Source: Rhodospirillales bacterium (GTDB taxonomy: Bacteria; Pseudomonadota; Alphaproteobacteria; BOG-932; Roseiterribacteraceae). From it: a stretch of DNA of 64,000 bases. The stretch is taken from contig PLTD01000175.1 in assembly GCA_003165335.1 (NCBI GenBank), positions 1 to 64,000 on the forward strand, given 5' to 3'. This document shows positions 54,731 to 63,459 of the stretch, piece after piece. The notes under the pieces were generated by a model. The model was given only the letters and a program-made list of their open reading frames with translations, did no database searches and was not told the DNA's origin. The number at the start of each line of letters is the position of its first letter. Within the stretch, counting starts at the first letter, position 1. Made by a program: the position numbers and the translations under genes.

Positions 54731-55060
54731 TCAGGGTCTTTGGGAAATGTTGAAAACCAGTCCGAACGGATCGCGGAGATAGCAACGCGGGACTGATGGG
54801 GCTTCATTCTCAATCCGGCAGCCGGCAGTGATCAGGCGTGACTTGGTGGACTCCAAGTCAGGCACGATGAATTCAAAGACAGGCCCATAGGCCTCTCCGC
54901 GGTCAAGAAACAGCCGGAATGCGCCGGTTTCCAAGCCGATTATCGTTTCGCTGCGGTGAAACACTGCCAGCCCGAACTCTTTTTCGTAAAACTCGGCTGC
55001 TGCTTCGATGGTCTCGGTTTGGAGCAGCACATCGCGTGTAGAGGCAATGTTTTCCGGCAT
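54731..55060 (-). CDS. VOC family protein (glyoxalase/dioxygenase fold)
   Basis: A 109-residue single VOC domain: TETIEAAAEFYEKEFGLAVF, then FRLFLDRGEAYGPVFEFIVPDLES and YLRDPFGLVFNISQRP, the usual beta-alpha-beta-beta-beta repeat ending. Candidate metal residues (Glu in FEFIV, no clear His pair) are incomplete, so it may bind rather than transform its ligand. It diverges from the M14 carboxypeptidase, 72 bases apart. Confidence 0.85.
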   Translation of the reverse strand: MPENIASTRDVLLQTETIEAAAEFYEKEFGLAVFHRSETIIGLETGAFRLFLDRGEAYGPVFEFIVPDLESTKSRLITAGCRIENEAPSVPRCYLRDPFGLVFNISQRP

Positions 55061-55132
55061 GGTGGCACCCCGCTTTCGTGCAACTTATGCTATTGGCTGC
55101 AATATACATTGCGAAACCGTAGCGAGGAGTCG

Positions 55133-56248
55133 ATGGGGCTTAAGATCGACTGTGCGTTCGATGGTGGTAACATCAATGTCGAAAGCATTGGACCTGAGGC
55201 GGTAAATCTATCGATCAGGCAGGACTCGAACGGGTCTTGGTTCCAGTGGTTTTACTTTCGCGTCGTCGGCGCGGCCGGTCTCGAATTGGTACTGAGGATC
55301 GTTAATGCCGGGGCCTCAGCCTATCCCGATGGTTGGCACGGTTATCGCGCTTGCGTCAGCAGCGACAATGAAACATGGCGCCGCACGGAAACCCATTTCG
55401 ACGGCGAGATCTTGGAAATTCGGTATCGCGCGGAAGTGGACATCGTCTGGTTCGCCTTCTTCGCACCATACGATCTAACTAGATACGAGAGATTTTTACG
55501 ATCGGCGGGATCGAACTGCGCAGTAGCAGTTTGTCGGATCGGCCGCTCGGTTGATGGCCGGGAGATCACAACACTCAGCATAGGTGAGGGCACCCGTCAG
55601 GTCTGGTTGATAGGCAGGCAGCATTCCGGCGAGACGATGGCCAGTTGGTGGATGGAGGGGGCTCTCGACAGGTTGTTGGACGAAAGCGATCAGCTCGCCC
55701 GACGGCTTCGCAATATCGCGCGGATTCACTTAGTGCCGTTGGTCAATATCGACGGGGCTGCGCGCGGCAATCTGCGGGGCAACGCCGCCGGGATCGATCT
55801 CAACCGACAATGGAGTGCACCCGATCCGGATAAGGCTCCAGAGGTGGTAGCGGTGCTGTCAGCAATGGAGCGGACCGGAGTCGATCTCTGCCTCGATGTC
55901 CACGGCGACGAGACCATACCCCATGTCTTTGTCGACGGCTGCGACGCCGATCCCCTGGCGACCCCTGGACAAATTGCCGGAGTTGCATCGTTCAAATCCG
56001 CTTTGATGAAGGCGAACAGAGCCTTTCAGACAACAGTCGGTTATCCGATCACCTACGGCGGGGAAGGCGCACCTGGAATGTGCAATCGCGCGGTCGGCCG
56101 CCGGTTCGGCGGCATAGGTCTGACCTTAGAGATGCCATTCAAGGATAGTCTTGAGGTCCCCGACCAGATCGAGGGTTGGTCGCCACAGGCATCAGCCCAG
56201 ATGGGACGCGACTGTCTGGACGCGATTGTCGCGGTACTCGAAGGCTAA
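55133..56248 (+). CDS. M14-family zinc carboxypeptidase, cytosolic carboxypeptidase (CCP)-like
   Basis: A 371-residue metallocarboxypeptidase without a signal peptide. Residues about 1-125 form the beta-sandwich domain seen in cytosolic carboxypeptidases (WFQWFYFRVVGAAG, WFAFFAPYDLTRYERFL). The catalytic domain has GRQHSGETMASWW (HxxE zinc motif), the DLNRQW segment (substrate-binding Asn-Arg), DVHGDE (third zinc His) and TLEMPFKD with the catalytic Glu. Family members in eukaryotes trim glutamates from tubulin tails; bacterial substrates are poorly known. GAGGAG five bases before the ATG sets the start, far downstream of the ORF-track start. Confidence 0.92.
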   Translation: MGLKIDCAFDGGNINVESIGPEAVNLSIRQDSNGSWFQWFYFRVVGAAGLELVLRIVNAGASAYPDGWHGYRACVSSDNETWRRTETHFDGEILEIRYRAEVDIVWFAFFAPYDLTRYERFLRSAGSNCAVAVCRIGRSVDGREITTLSIGEGTRQVWLIGRQHSGETMASWWMEGALDRLLDESDQLARRLRNIARIHLVPLVNIDGAARGNLRGNAAGIDLNRQWSAPDPDKAPEVVAVLSAMERTGVDLCLDVHGDETIPHVFVDGCDADPLATPGQIAGVASFKSALMKANRAFQTTVGYPITYGGEGAPGMCNRAVGRRFGGIGLTLEMPFKDSLEVPDQIEGWSPQASAQMGRDCLDAIVAVLEG

Positions 56249-56255
56249 GCTTCGG

Positions 56256-57320
56256 TTAACGCGCGATATTTGACGTCGAATTTGTCCTGTTGGCGCGCAG
56301 GTCGGCAAACCGAACCATTTGCCGGTTGGTTTCATCCCATAGCGCGAGTCGAACGGCTTTTAAGCCATCAAGCCAACTTAACGGGGGAACTACCTGGAGC
56401 GCCGGAATGGCATTGTGACAATCCTCAAGCCGGTAATTTGGCACGCGTGGACTTAGATGATGGATGTGATGGAAGCCTATGTTGCCGGTAAACCACTGAA
56501 ACAGTCGCGGCAGCTTGAAATAGGAGGATCCCTCAAGCGCGGCTTTAGTAACAGTCCACTCGTTTTGTCGTGCCCAAACAACACCTTCATAGCGATGTTG
56601 CAGTGAGAATAGCCCGACCCCGATCATGGCAGTCAAAGCGATTACGGGAACTTGGACGAGCAGAACCTGCCAGACACCAAGGAAAGACATCAGAGTGGCA
56701 ACCAGCGCCAAGACTGACAAATTGGTCAAATAAACGGACCGGCGCTCGCGAATCCAGCTCTTCGGCGTATCGAAAGGAACGCGATACAAGAAGATAAAGA
56801 CCAGCGGCGGAATGATCACATGGGCAATGAGCGGATGGTGCATGAGCCGGAATTTTATCCGCGCCCAGCGCGACAGCGCCCGGTACTCTTCGACGGTCGT
56901 ACATGTCGAGTACATATCCAGGCCGGATAAGCGGCGATCGAGATTGTTCCAATTGCCGTGGTGGTCGTTGTGCTGGCGGCGCCACTGGGCATAGGGCGTG
57001 AAGGTGAGAAGGCTGCAGAATCTGCCGACCAGATCGTTCGTCATACGCGAACGAAAGAACGCACCATGTCCGCAATCATGCTGAACGATGAAAACGCGGA
57101 CAAGAAGGCCGGCCGTCGGAAGGGCGAGCGCCAATGTCAGCAGGTAGGAAATGTGAAGGGACCAATACATTCCGGCGCAGGCCGCCAGGAATAGGCCAAT
57201 GGAGGTAACAATCTGGAGCATGCTTTTCGACAGGCTGGGCCTCTCGTAAGCCTTAACGAGCGACCTCAGTCCAGGCTGAGGGTCCACACCGATTTGCGGC
57301 GCAGAAGAAATATAGGACAT
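56256..57320 (-). CDS. Membrane fatty acid desaturase family protein
   Basis: A 354-residue membrane-bound diiron desaturase/hydroxylase. The three His boxes are HDCGH (near 81), HNDHH (near 117) and HHIHH (near 280), with hydrophobic segments before and between them. GFHHIHHLSPRVPNYRLEDCH is close to acyl-lipid desaturases such as DesA-type enzymes. It acts on acyl chains of membrane lipids using O2 and an electron donor (ferredoxin or cytochrome b5 type), not encoded nearby. It is followed on the same strand, after 8 bases on the map, by the convergent carboxypeptidase's stop. Confidence 0.92.
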   Translation of the reverse strand: MSYISSAPQIGVDPQPGLRSLVKAYERPSLSKSMLQIVTSIGLFLAACAGMYWSLHISYLLTLALALPTAGLLVRVFIVQHDCGHGAFFRSRMTNDLVGRFCSLLTFTPYAQWRRQHNDHHGNWNNLDRRLSGLDMYSTCTTVEEYRALSRWARIKFRLMHHPLIAHVIIPPLVFIFLYRVPFDTPKSWIRERRSVYLTNLSVLALVATLMSFLGVWQVLLVQVPVIALTAMIGVGLFSLQHRYEGVVWARQNEWTVTKAALEGSSYFKLPRLFQWFTGNIGFHHIHHLSPRVPNYRLEDCHNAIPALQVVPPLSWLDGLKAVRLALWDETNRQMVRFADLRANRTNSTSNIAR

Positions 57321-57404
57321 GGGGCAGTCTAACCTTGGGAGCGCAACTCCCGTCGGCCGTCAAAGATCTGTCGGCCCTGTGGATCGCGGATGGTCGAGTT
57401 GGCC

Positions 57405-57424
57405 GCCGCCGACTGAGCGGCGGC
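57405..57424 (-). terminator. GC-rich hairpin after cspA
   Basis: GCCGCCG and CGGCGGC form a 7-bp stem with a 6-base loop, 17 bases after the cold-shock gene's stop codon on the minus strand. There is no T-run after it, so termination would be weak or Rho-assisted. Confidence 0.35.
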
Positions 57425-57440
57425 AGCCATCATCGGTCGA

Positions 57441-57647
57441 TTATGCGCTTTGCAGATCGACGGCCGACATTTTGCCGTCGCGGCCGGACTCGATCGTGTA
57501 AGCGACCTTCTGTCCTTCGTTGAGCGAACCTAGGTTCGAACGCTCTACCGCCGAGATGTGTACGAAGACGTCCTTCGTGCCGTCATCGGGCTGAATGAAG
57601 CCGAAACCCTTGGTCGGGTTGAACCATTTAACAGTACCTTGAGCCAT
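57441..57647 (-). CDS. Cold-shock protein (CspA family)
   Basis: A 68-residue single-stranded RNA/DNA-binding OB fold. [20 protein letters not shown] carries RNP1 and [15 protein letters not shown]2, the CSD signatures. AGGAGAA lies before the ATG at 57647; the ORF track's extra 17 codons are leader. As a cold-shock gene it probably has a long regulatory 5' leader; about 220 bases of non-coding DNA lie upstream. It acts as an RNA chaperone. Confidence 0.97.
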   Translation of the reverse strand: MAQGTVKWFNPTKGFGFIQPDDGTKDVFVHISAVERSNLGSLNEGQKVAYTIESGRDGKMSAVDLQSA

Positions 57648-57869
57648 AATATTCTCCTGATAGAGAGTGGCAGCCTGCCGATTGGCGGGCTGAATCAAAT
57701 TTCATTTCGGGAGAACCTAGGCAGTCGAGCTGTAGAAGCGGCGATTACGGGATAGCCCTAACGGAACGTGACGCCACTGTTACATAGCTATGAGCGGCGC
57801 ATATTGATAGGGGCGACGCCGAATTTGCCGTTTTGAACGATTGTCAGTGTCGATTCCGTACTGAAAATC

Positions 57870-59390
57870 CTAAGGCGTAACGCCGGCGACCATCACCGGG
57901 GAAGCGACTGCGCCGTCGCGGCCCTGGGCTAGTTCCAGACCCAGAAGCAGGGCATTGCGAAGGTCGCGGGGATCGATAACGTCGTCGAAACCCAACCGGT
58001 CCGCGATATGGAACGCACCACCGGCTTGCTCGGACGCAATGCGCGTGCGCGTCTCGTCGTCGAGTTTGGCCGAGGCAGCAGCGCTCGCGACGGGCATGGC
58101 GCCTAAGCTTGCTCCGGGAAAGGCCAGCGTTATCGTTTGGCCGTCGAATGGGTTCATCGCCATGATCGACGAGCCGAATCCGAAGGCCTTGCGCAGCGTT
58201 ACGTGCAGCTTAGGCACATTAAGCCGGTGCTGAGCGACGAACATCCGCGCCGCGTGCCGTAGGATTCCGCTCTTCTCCGCCGCCGTTCCGACCATCACCC
58301 CGGGGTTGTCGGCCAGGAAGACGACCGGCAGATGGAACGCGCCGGCCACATCGATGAAATGCGCCGCCTTATCGGCTGCTTCGGCATCTATTGCTCCCGC
58401 TCCATGGCTCGCATCGTTGGCGACGATTGCTACCGCCCGCCCGCCCAGCCGAGCCAGCGCCGTGACAATCGACCCGCCGAACTGCGGCTGGACCTCGAAC
58501 AGGCTGTCTTTGTCGGCCAGCATTTCAAGCACACCGCGCATTTCGAACGGGATGCGCGGGTCGGGGTCGATCAGGCCGAGGATCCCATCCAGTCTGCGTG
58601 GACCCGTATCGGGGCCGTCGCATCGCCCAGTGCGCGTCCAAGCGTTCAGCGGGAAATAGGACAGGTATCGCCTGGCTACATCGATCGCCGCTTGGTCGTT
58701 GACCACCAGATTATGTGCGACCCCCGACTGAACGATATGGACCTGTGGGCCGCCCAGCTGTTCCTTAGTGACGATCTCGCCGATGGCGCCCTTCACCAGC
58801 GGCGGGCCGGCGGTGAACAGCGACGCGGCCTCGGTCATGACAACGAAATCCGACAACGGTGCGGTTAGCGCCCCGTGACCGGCGGATGCGCCCATCACCA
58901 GACAGACGATGGGAACCTGCCCCGACAGTTCCGCCAGACCCTGCAGGTCGTTCGGGCGGCGTCCGGAGTGGCTGTTGGTCAGGCGGTGGCCTGCACCCTC
59001 CAGCATGAAGACCAGCGGTACGCGCTCCTGCGCCGCTAGCTGGACCAGCCGGTAGCGTTTGTCCGATCCGCCGTCGCCGATTGAGCCACCCAGAACGGTG
59101 AAGTCCTCGGCCCCGGCCAGCGCTGGCCGCCCGTTGATTTTGCCGAACCCGGCCACCAACCCATCAGCCGGCGTGGGCGCTTGGTCGGGGCCGCTTAAAC
59201 CGCCGACAAACGCGCCGATCTCGACGAATCGGCCATGGTCGAACAGATGAGCAATACGCTGTCTTGCGTCCAGCTTGCCGGCCGCGCGATGCCGGGCGAT
59301 CCGCTCTTGACCGCCCATTTCCTGACTTGCGTCGCGCCGCCTACCCAGTTCAGAAAGTAGGGCTTCCCATCGTCCGAGGCCTGAAGTCAT
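57870..59390 (-). CDS. Acyl-CoA carboxylase carboxyltransferase (beta) subunit
   Basis: A 506-residue carboxyltransferase of the acetyl/propionyl/methylcrotonyl-CoA carboxylase beta type, with both crotonase-fold halves: GGLSGPDQAPTPADGLVAGFGKING...DFTVLGGSIGDGGSDKRYRL in the first and LADNPGVMVGTAAEKSGILRH with KAFGFGSSIMAMNP in the second. The biotin carboxylase/biotin carrier subunit that must supply carboxybiotin is not next to it. It starts 10 bases after the MDR gene's stop, so it is the last gene of a tetR-MDR-carboxylase operon. Substrate could be a branched acyl-CoA from terpenoid-type catabolism; that is inference. Confidence 0.92.
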   Translation of the reverse strand: MTSGLGRWEALLSELGRRRDASQEMGGQERIARHRAAGKLDARQRIAHLFDHGRFVEIGAFVGGLSGPDQAPTPADGLVAGFGKINGRPALAGAEDFTVLGGSIGDGGSDKRYRLVQLAAQERVPLVFMLEGAGHRLTNSHSGRRPNDLQGLAELSGQVPIVCLVMGASAGHGALTAPLSDFVVMTEAASLFTAGPPLVKGAIGEIVTKEQLGGPQVHIVQSGVAHNLVVNDQAAIDVARRYLSYFPLNAWTRTGRCDGPDTGPRRLDGILGLIDPDPRIPFEMRGVLEMLADKDSLFEVQPQFGGSIVTALARLGGRAVAIVANDASHGAGAIDAEAADKAAHFIDVAGAFHLPVVFLADNPGVMVGTAAEKSGILRHAARMFVAQHRLNVPKLHVTLRKAFGFGSSIMAMNPFDGQTITLAFPGASLGAMPVASAAASAKLDDETRTRIASEQAGGAFHIADRLGFDDVIDPRDLRNALLLGLELAQGRDGAVASPVMVAGVTP

Positions 59391-59400
59391 CGCGCGATCC

Positions 59401-60384
59401 TCAAAGGATCATAACAGTCCGACCTAGCTGGCCATCAGGTAGTATCTGGAGCGCATCGGGTACCTCGTCGAAGCCGATGGTACGGGTGGTTAATGAGCGG
59501 ATCTTGCCTTCCTTGTAGAGTTCCATCAGCCCGTCGTGGATGTGGCCGTGAACGTCGCCGCCGTAGGATCGGCCGGCATAGACACCGACCAAGGAGCAAT
59601 TGCGGATCAGCGTTTTCCAAGCGGGGATGTCCGGCCAGCGGCCGCAGGCCCAGCCGACCAGCAGGAAGCGACCCTGCATGGCGATCGCCTCGAACGCCTC
59701 TTCGCCTGCCGTTCCGCCGACCGGGTCGTAGATCAAGTCGGCGCCTTTGCCGCCGGTCAGCCGCATGACGGCCTCAACGACATTCTCCTTGGTGCGGTCG
59801 ATGACCTCGTCGGCGCCCAGTTTGCGGCAATATTCGATCTTCTGCGGGCTGCTCGCGACCGCAATCACCCGAGCGCCCAGCGCCTTGCTGAGCTCGATCG
59901 CCGCGGCGCCTGTGCCGCCCGCCGCGCCGAGCACTAACACTGTCTCTCCGGGTTGGGTCTTCCCGTTGGTGACGAGCCCCACCCAGCCGGTGTGATAGGC
60001 GATCCGCAGCCCCGCCGCCGCGTCGTCGCTGATGAAATTGGGGGCGGGGTTCACCTCGTCTTCTTTGACTATACATTCTTCCGCTAGGCTTCCGTAACCG
60101 CGCCAGAAGTCGGTCATGCCCATAACCCGCGTGCCGAGCGGCGTCTTCACGCCTGGTCCGACTGCAATCACAATGCCCACAACCTCACCTCCGGGGGTGA
60201 AGGGCCCGTCCTTAGGGTTGGCGGGATATTGGCCGGTACACATGAAATAGTCGGGCAGTCCCAAAGCCGCCGCTGCGACCCTGACCCGCATTTCACCGGG
60301 GCCCAGAGCCGGAAGATCGGTCTGGGCAGGTCTCAATACGTCACGCGGCTGCCCCTCGGCATGAATTTTCCAGGCCTTGAACAT
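59401..60384 (-). CDS. NADPH:quinone oxidoreductase family protein (MDR)
   Basis: A 327-residue zinc-independent medium-chain dehydrogenase/reductase. The catalytic GroES-like domain comes first (ALGLPDYFMCTGQYP, PGGEVVGIV), then the NADPH fold with VLGAAGGTGAAAIELSKALGA (AAxGGxG). There are no zinc-binding Cys/His of alcohol dehydrogenases. Family members reduce quinones or the double bond of enoyl-CoA/enones. Operon: 44 bases after tetR and 10 bases before the carboxylase; its place between them suggests a shared catabolic pathway. Confidence 0.93.
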   Translation of the reverse strand: MFKAWKIHAEGQPRDVLRPAQTDLPALGPGEMRVRVAAAALGLPDYFMCTGQYPANPKDGPFTPGGEVVGIVIAVGPGVKTPLGTRVMGMTDFWRGYGSLAEECIVKEDEVNPAPNFISDDAAAGLRIAYHTGWVGLVTNGKTQPGETVLVLGAAGGTGAAAIELSKALGARVIAVASSPQKIEYCRKLGADEVIDRTKENVVEAVMRLTGGKGADLIYDPVGGTAGEEAFEAIAMQGRFLLVGWACGRWPDIPAWKTLIRNCSLVGVYAGRSYGGDVHGHIHDGLMELYKEGKIRSLTTRTIGFDEVPDALQILPDGQLGRTVMIL

Positions 60385-60428
60385 GAACGAGTCCCCATTG
60401 GAAGACTGCCGCGTGGGCCGCCTTGCGC

Positions 60429-61091
60429 TTATTCGTTATCCGAGATGAAACTAACCAAACTTTCAGCCAGATAATCCACGCCGGCTTCGACATTGATCTT
60501 CCAGCCCTTGGAAACGACACTGTTGGCGAATCCGTATAAATGGAAGACTTGCAGATGTGCCAGCACATAGAGGCGCGATTCCGGCCCGCCGGCCAACGCC
60601 CGGGCGAAAACTGGAATACGTGCGCCAAGACGCACCAACAGACCGTCGTGTATAGCCATCATATTGGGGAAGAAATCCGGTTCGCTCCCGCTGACTTCGC
60701 CCAAGAGGCAGGTAAATTGCCGGTTCGCTTCGTAGAGTTTCAAAAGCGCGTAGAGAAATTCCTTCGCTTCCGGAACAGTGGGTCTGTCGGGCAGAGCATC
60801 GAATAATGAATCGAGCTTGGGAATAAACAGGTCCAGAAGGCCCTTGGCGACGTCGAAGCGATTGGTGAAGTACTTGTAGAAAGTTGCCCGGCTGACCCCC
60901 GCGATGGTGATGATCATGTCGACGGTAGTCGCGACGTAAGAATTGCGGGTGAAAGCTGTCTCTGCCGCCGCCAGGATGCGGTTGCGGCTGTCTTCGATCT
61001 GCTCGTGGTGCAGCGCCGACAGGCCGCGCGGACGGGTTCGCCGCGCCGGAGCCGCCGTTTGTTCGGTTTGCTGCAGGTGCGCTTTCGTCAT
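60429..61091 (-). CDS. TetR-family transcriptional regulator
   Basis: A 220-residue TetR-type repressor. The HTH lies at about residues 35-80: RILAAAETAFTRNSYVATTVD, then ITIAGVSRATFYKYFTNRFDV (recognition helix). The remaining helices form the ligand and dimer domain (LFIPKLDSLFDAL, FTCLLGEVSGSEPDFF). AGGGGA sits close before the ATG. It heads a minus-strand operon with MDR and carboxylase, and faces the PQQ dehydrogenase promoter across 303 bases; a palindrome there sits between -35 and -10, fitting repression of the divergent genes. Ligand unknown, perhaps an intermediate of the pathway. Confidence 0.92.
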   Translation of the reverse strand: MTKAHLQQTEQTAAPARRTRPRGLSALHHEQIEDSRNRILAAAETAFTRNSYVATTVDMIITIAGVSRATFYKYFTNRFDVAKGLLDLFIPKLDSLFDALPDRPTVPEAKEFLYALLKLYEANRQFTCLLGEVSGSEPDFFPNMMAIHDGLLVRLGARIPVFARALAGGPESRLYVLAHLQVFHLYGFANSVVSKGWKINVEAGVDYLAESLVSFISDNE

Positions 61092-61236
61092 ATCCCCTGG
61101 GTTCCCGTGAGTCTGCAGCCAACCTTGCCGAACGAGGCGTCCAAGACAAGGGCTTTCACCGCTAGACCCGTTTTTTATCAGAACGACGCATGTCCCAATA
61201 TCGCTTCGTCAGAATGAAATTCGTACCACAGTCAGA

Positions 61237-61265
61237 TTGACCGAACAAATAGTTCGCTCTTTAAT
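61237..61265 (+). promoter_or_regulatory. Promoter TTGACC-N17-TTTAAT toward the PQQ dehydrogenase
   Basis: TTGACC (61237-61242) and TTTAAT (61260-61265) each match the sigma70 hexamers in five of six bases, and the spacer is exactly 17. It lies about 130 bases upstream of the PQQ gene, leaving a leader of about 120 bases. The palindrome inside the spacer supports the call. Without expression data it remains a prediction. Confidence 0.5.
61242..61256. promoter_or_regulatory. Palindrome CGAAC-AAATA-GTTCG, candidate TetR operator
   Basis: Perfect 5-base arms around a 5-base centre lie almost entirely between the -35 and -10 elements of the PQQ gene promoter, where repressor binding would exclude RNA polymerase. 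The divergent tetR gene is the obvious candidate binder. Confidence 0.45.
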
Positions 61266-61394
61266 GGCGCAAATCTTATAAGCGAAGCTGGATCGTCGGC
61301 AATGTCCGTGTTCAATTCGTCGTGACCGCGCCTGGTGGACCTACTCCACCGCTGCGCAGACAGCAGTCTGAACTGCGATTATTAGGGAGGAAAC

Positions 61395-63398
61395 ATGTCC
61401 GTTCGTGTCGTCACTATCGCGCTGGCGACTGCCGCGCTTCTAGCCGGAACCAGCACTTACGCAGCGACATCGGACCAGGGCTGGACCACCAACGGCGGCG
61501 ATGCGAACAACGACCGTTACGCGCCGCTGACCGGCATCACCCCCGAGAACGCAAAAACACTGGGTGGGGCCTGGCGCACTGAACTACCGGGCGCCAGTTC
61601 GAAGGCGTCGCCGATCATCGATAACGGCGTCATGTATGTCGCGGCAGGCGGCGGCGCCATCCAGGGCGGCGGCGGAGGCGCGGTCTACGCGCTCGACGCC
61701 AGGACGGGCGCGATCAAATGGACCTTTTCGCCCCAGGGCGCGGGCATCTCCGCGCTGAACAAGGGGGTCGCCATCGGCGACGGCAAGGTTTTCGTCGGGC
61801 TGTCGAACGCCCATGTCGCGGCCATCGATATGAAAACAGGACAGCTTGTTTGGGACGGACTTGCAGGCGAGGACCCGCCGGCTGCCGGCCAGTTTATCTC
61901 GGTGGCGCCAGTGGTTGCCGACGGCAAGGTTTTGGTCGGCGTCGGCAGCGGCGATGCCGGCTTTCGCTGCCGTCTGGTGGCGCTCGACGTCAAGACCGGC
62001 AAGCAGGTCTGGAGCTTCATTTCGATTCCCGGTCCGGGCGAGCCCGGCCATGAAACCTGGCCTGCCGAGGGCGACGCCTGGCAACATGGCGGCGGCGGCG
62101 TGTGGGCAACCCCTGCAGTCGACAAGGAATTGGGACTGGTTATTTTCGGCACCGGCAGCGCCTATCCGCAATATGGCGGCGACGTTCGCCCCGGCGCCAA
62201 CCTCTACACCGCCTCGGTCATGGCGGTGGACCTCAAGACCGGCAAATATCGCTGGCATTTCCAGACAGCCCATCACGAAATCTGGGAAAGCGATGTCGGT
62301 GGCCCTGAGGTTCTCTATGACGCCAAAGTGAACGGCAAGACGGTTAAGGCGGTCGCGGCGTTGCGTACAGACGGCTATCTGTTCCTGCTTGACCGTAAGA
62401 CTGGCAAGCCAATCTTTCCGGTCGAGGAACGGCCGGTGAAACAGAACGAGCGGCTGAAGACCTGGCCGACCCAGCCCTATCCGGTGGGCGCGGACAAAGT
62501 CGGGCCCAACTGCGTCGAGCAGGACGCGCTGCCGGCGGGCTTTGTTTCCGGCTGCTTCTGGGAACCTGTGGATTACGATCAGCCCAATGTTGTTTCACCG
62601 ATGTCGACGCGTTTCGCCCCGACATCCTACGACCCGAAGAGCCGGCTGTTCTTCGTCTCCGGCGGCGCGGACGCCCACTGGGCGCGCCGCCAGCCGAACC
62701 CCTATTTTTTCAATTTCACCAGCACTGCGCCTGGCATCAAGAGCTACGGTCTGCTGACCGCTTTTAACGCCGATACCGACAAGATCGTCTGGCAGGATCG
62801 TCTGCCCTGGCCGATAGCGTTTGGCGGCGGTTCGACTGTGACGGCAGGCGGCGTGCTATTTCACGGTCAACCTGATGGCAACGTCCAGGCCTATGTAGCC
62901 CAGACCGGCCAAAAGTTATGGGAATTCCAGACCGGCGCGCCGGCAATCGGCGCGATCACCGCCTATCGGCTGGACGGGAAGGATTATGTCTCGCTCGTCG
63001 CAGGTGGGAATGTCTGGTCTTTCACCCTGGACGGTAAGGTGGCCCCACTGCCGGCGCCGCCCGCCCCGCCGACGGAATCCCAATTCTCCGGCCGCATCGT
63101 AACGACCAATCAGGTCTCGATGTCGAACGAGATCGAGAACAACGGCATACGGGCCGATCTGAAATATGTCGACGAATATGCGCTGAAGCCGGTCCGGGCG
63201 AAGGTCAAGGTTGGCGATAGTGTGACCTGGACCAACAACGGCAAGGTTGTTCATACCATCGCAGCGCGCGACGGCTCTTGGACAACCGGACCGGTTCAAC
63301 CGGGTCAGACCGGCACAGTCAAATTCGACAAGCCCGGAACCTATACTTACGCCGACACGGGCCATCTTTGGATGGTTGGCCAGTTGATCGTCGAGTGA
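61395..63398 (+). CDS. PQQ-dependent dehydrogenase with C-terminal cupredoxin-like domain
   Basis: A 667-residue exported quinoprotein. A signal peptide (VTIALATAALLAGTSTYA) precedes a beta-propeller with repeated TGKxxW-type motifs (LDARTGAIKW, LDVKTGKQVW, VDLKTGKYRW) and the active-site region HHEIWESDVGGP. Residues about 590-667 are a cupredoxin-like domain (VKVGDSVTWTNNGKVVHTIA). Copper ligands expected are His, Cys, His, Met; His620, His657 and Met660 are present but the Cys position is Asp654 (YADTGHLWMVG). The domain may not hold a type-1 copper. GGGAGG before the ATG. It would oxidise an alcohol or related substrate in the periplasm. The Rieske oxygenase follows. Confidence 0.93.
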   Translation: MSVRVVTIALATAALLAGTSTYAATSDQGWTTNGGDANNDRYAPLTGITPENAKTLGGAWRTELPGASSKASPIIDNGVMYVAAGGGAIQGGGGGAVYALDARTGAIKWTFSPQGAGISALNKGVAIGDGKVFVGLSNAHVAAIDMKTGQLVWDGLAGEDPPAAGQFISVAPVVADGKVLVGVGSGDAGFRCRLVALDVKTGKQVWSFISIPGPGEPGHETWPAEGDAWQHGGGGVWATPAVDKELGLVIFGTGSAYPQYGGDVRPGANLYTASVMAVDLKTGKYRWHFQTAHHEIWESDVGGPEVLYDAKVNGKTVKAVAALRTDGYLFLLDRKTGKPIFPVEERPVKQNERLKTWPTQPYPVGADKVGPNCVEQDALPAGFVSGCFWEPVDYDQPNVVSPMSTRFAPTSYDPKSRLFFVSGGADAHWARRQPNPYFFNFTSTAPGIKSYGLLTAFNADTDKIVWQDRLPWPIAFGGGSTVTAGGVLFHGQPDGNVQAYVAQTGQKLWEFQTGAPAIGAITAYRLDGKDYVSLVAGGNVWSFTLDGKVAPLPAPPAPPTESQFSGRIVTTNQVSMSNEIENNGIRADLKYVDEYALKPVRAKVKVGDSVTWTNNGKVVHTIAARDGSWTTGPVQPGQTGTVKFDKPGTYTYADTGHLWMVGQLIVE

Positions 63399-63459
63399 TG
63401 TGTGATAATTAACCAGCACACGCCGCGAGACGCGCAGGCATCACCAGGGAGCGAATGCT

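Larger units (their letters stand above)
61092..61394. other. Divergent regulatory region between tetR and the PQQ dehydrogenase
   Basis: This 303-base spacer has no ORF worth calling. It carries a sigma70-type promoter toward the PQQ gene with an embedded palindrome, the short palindrome CTTATAAG (61275-61282), and loosely matching inverted arms TCGCTTCG (61201) and AGCGAAGC (61281). A promoter for tetR itself was not identified. Confidence 0.5.
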
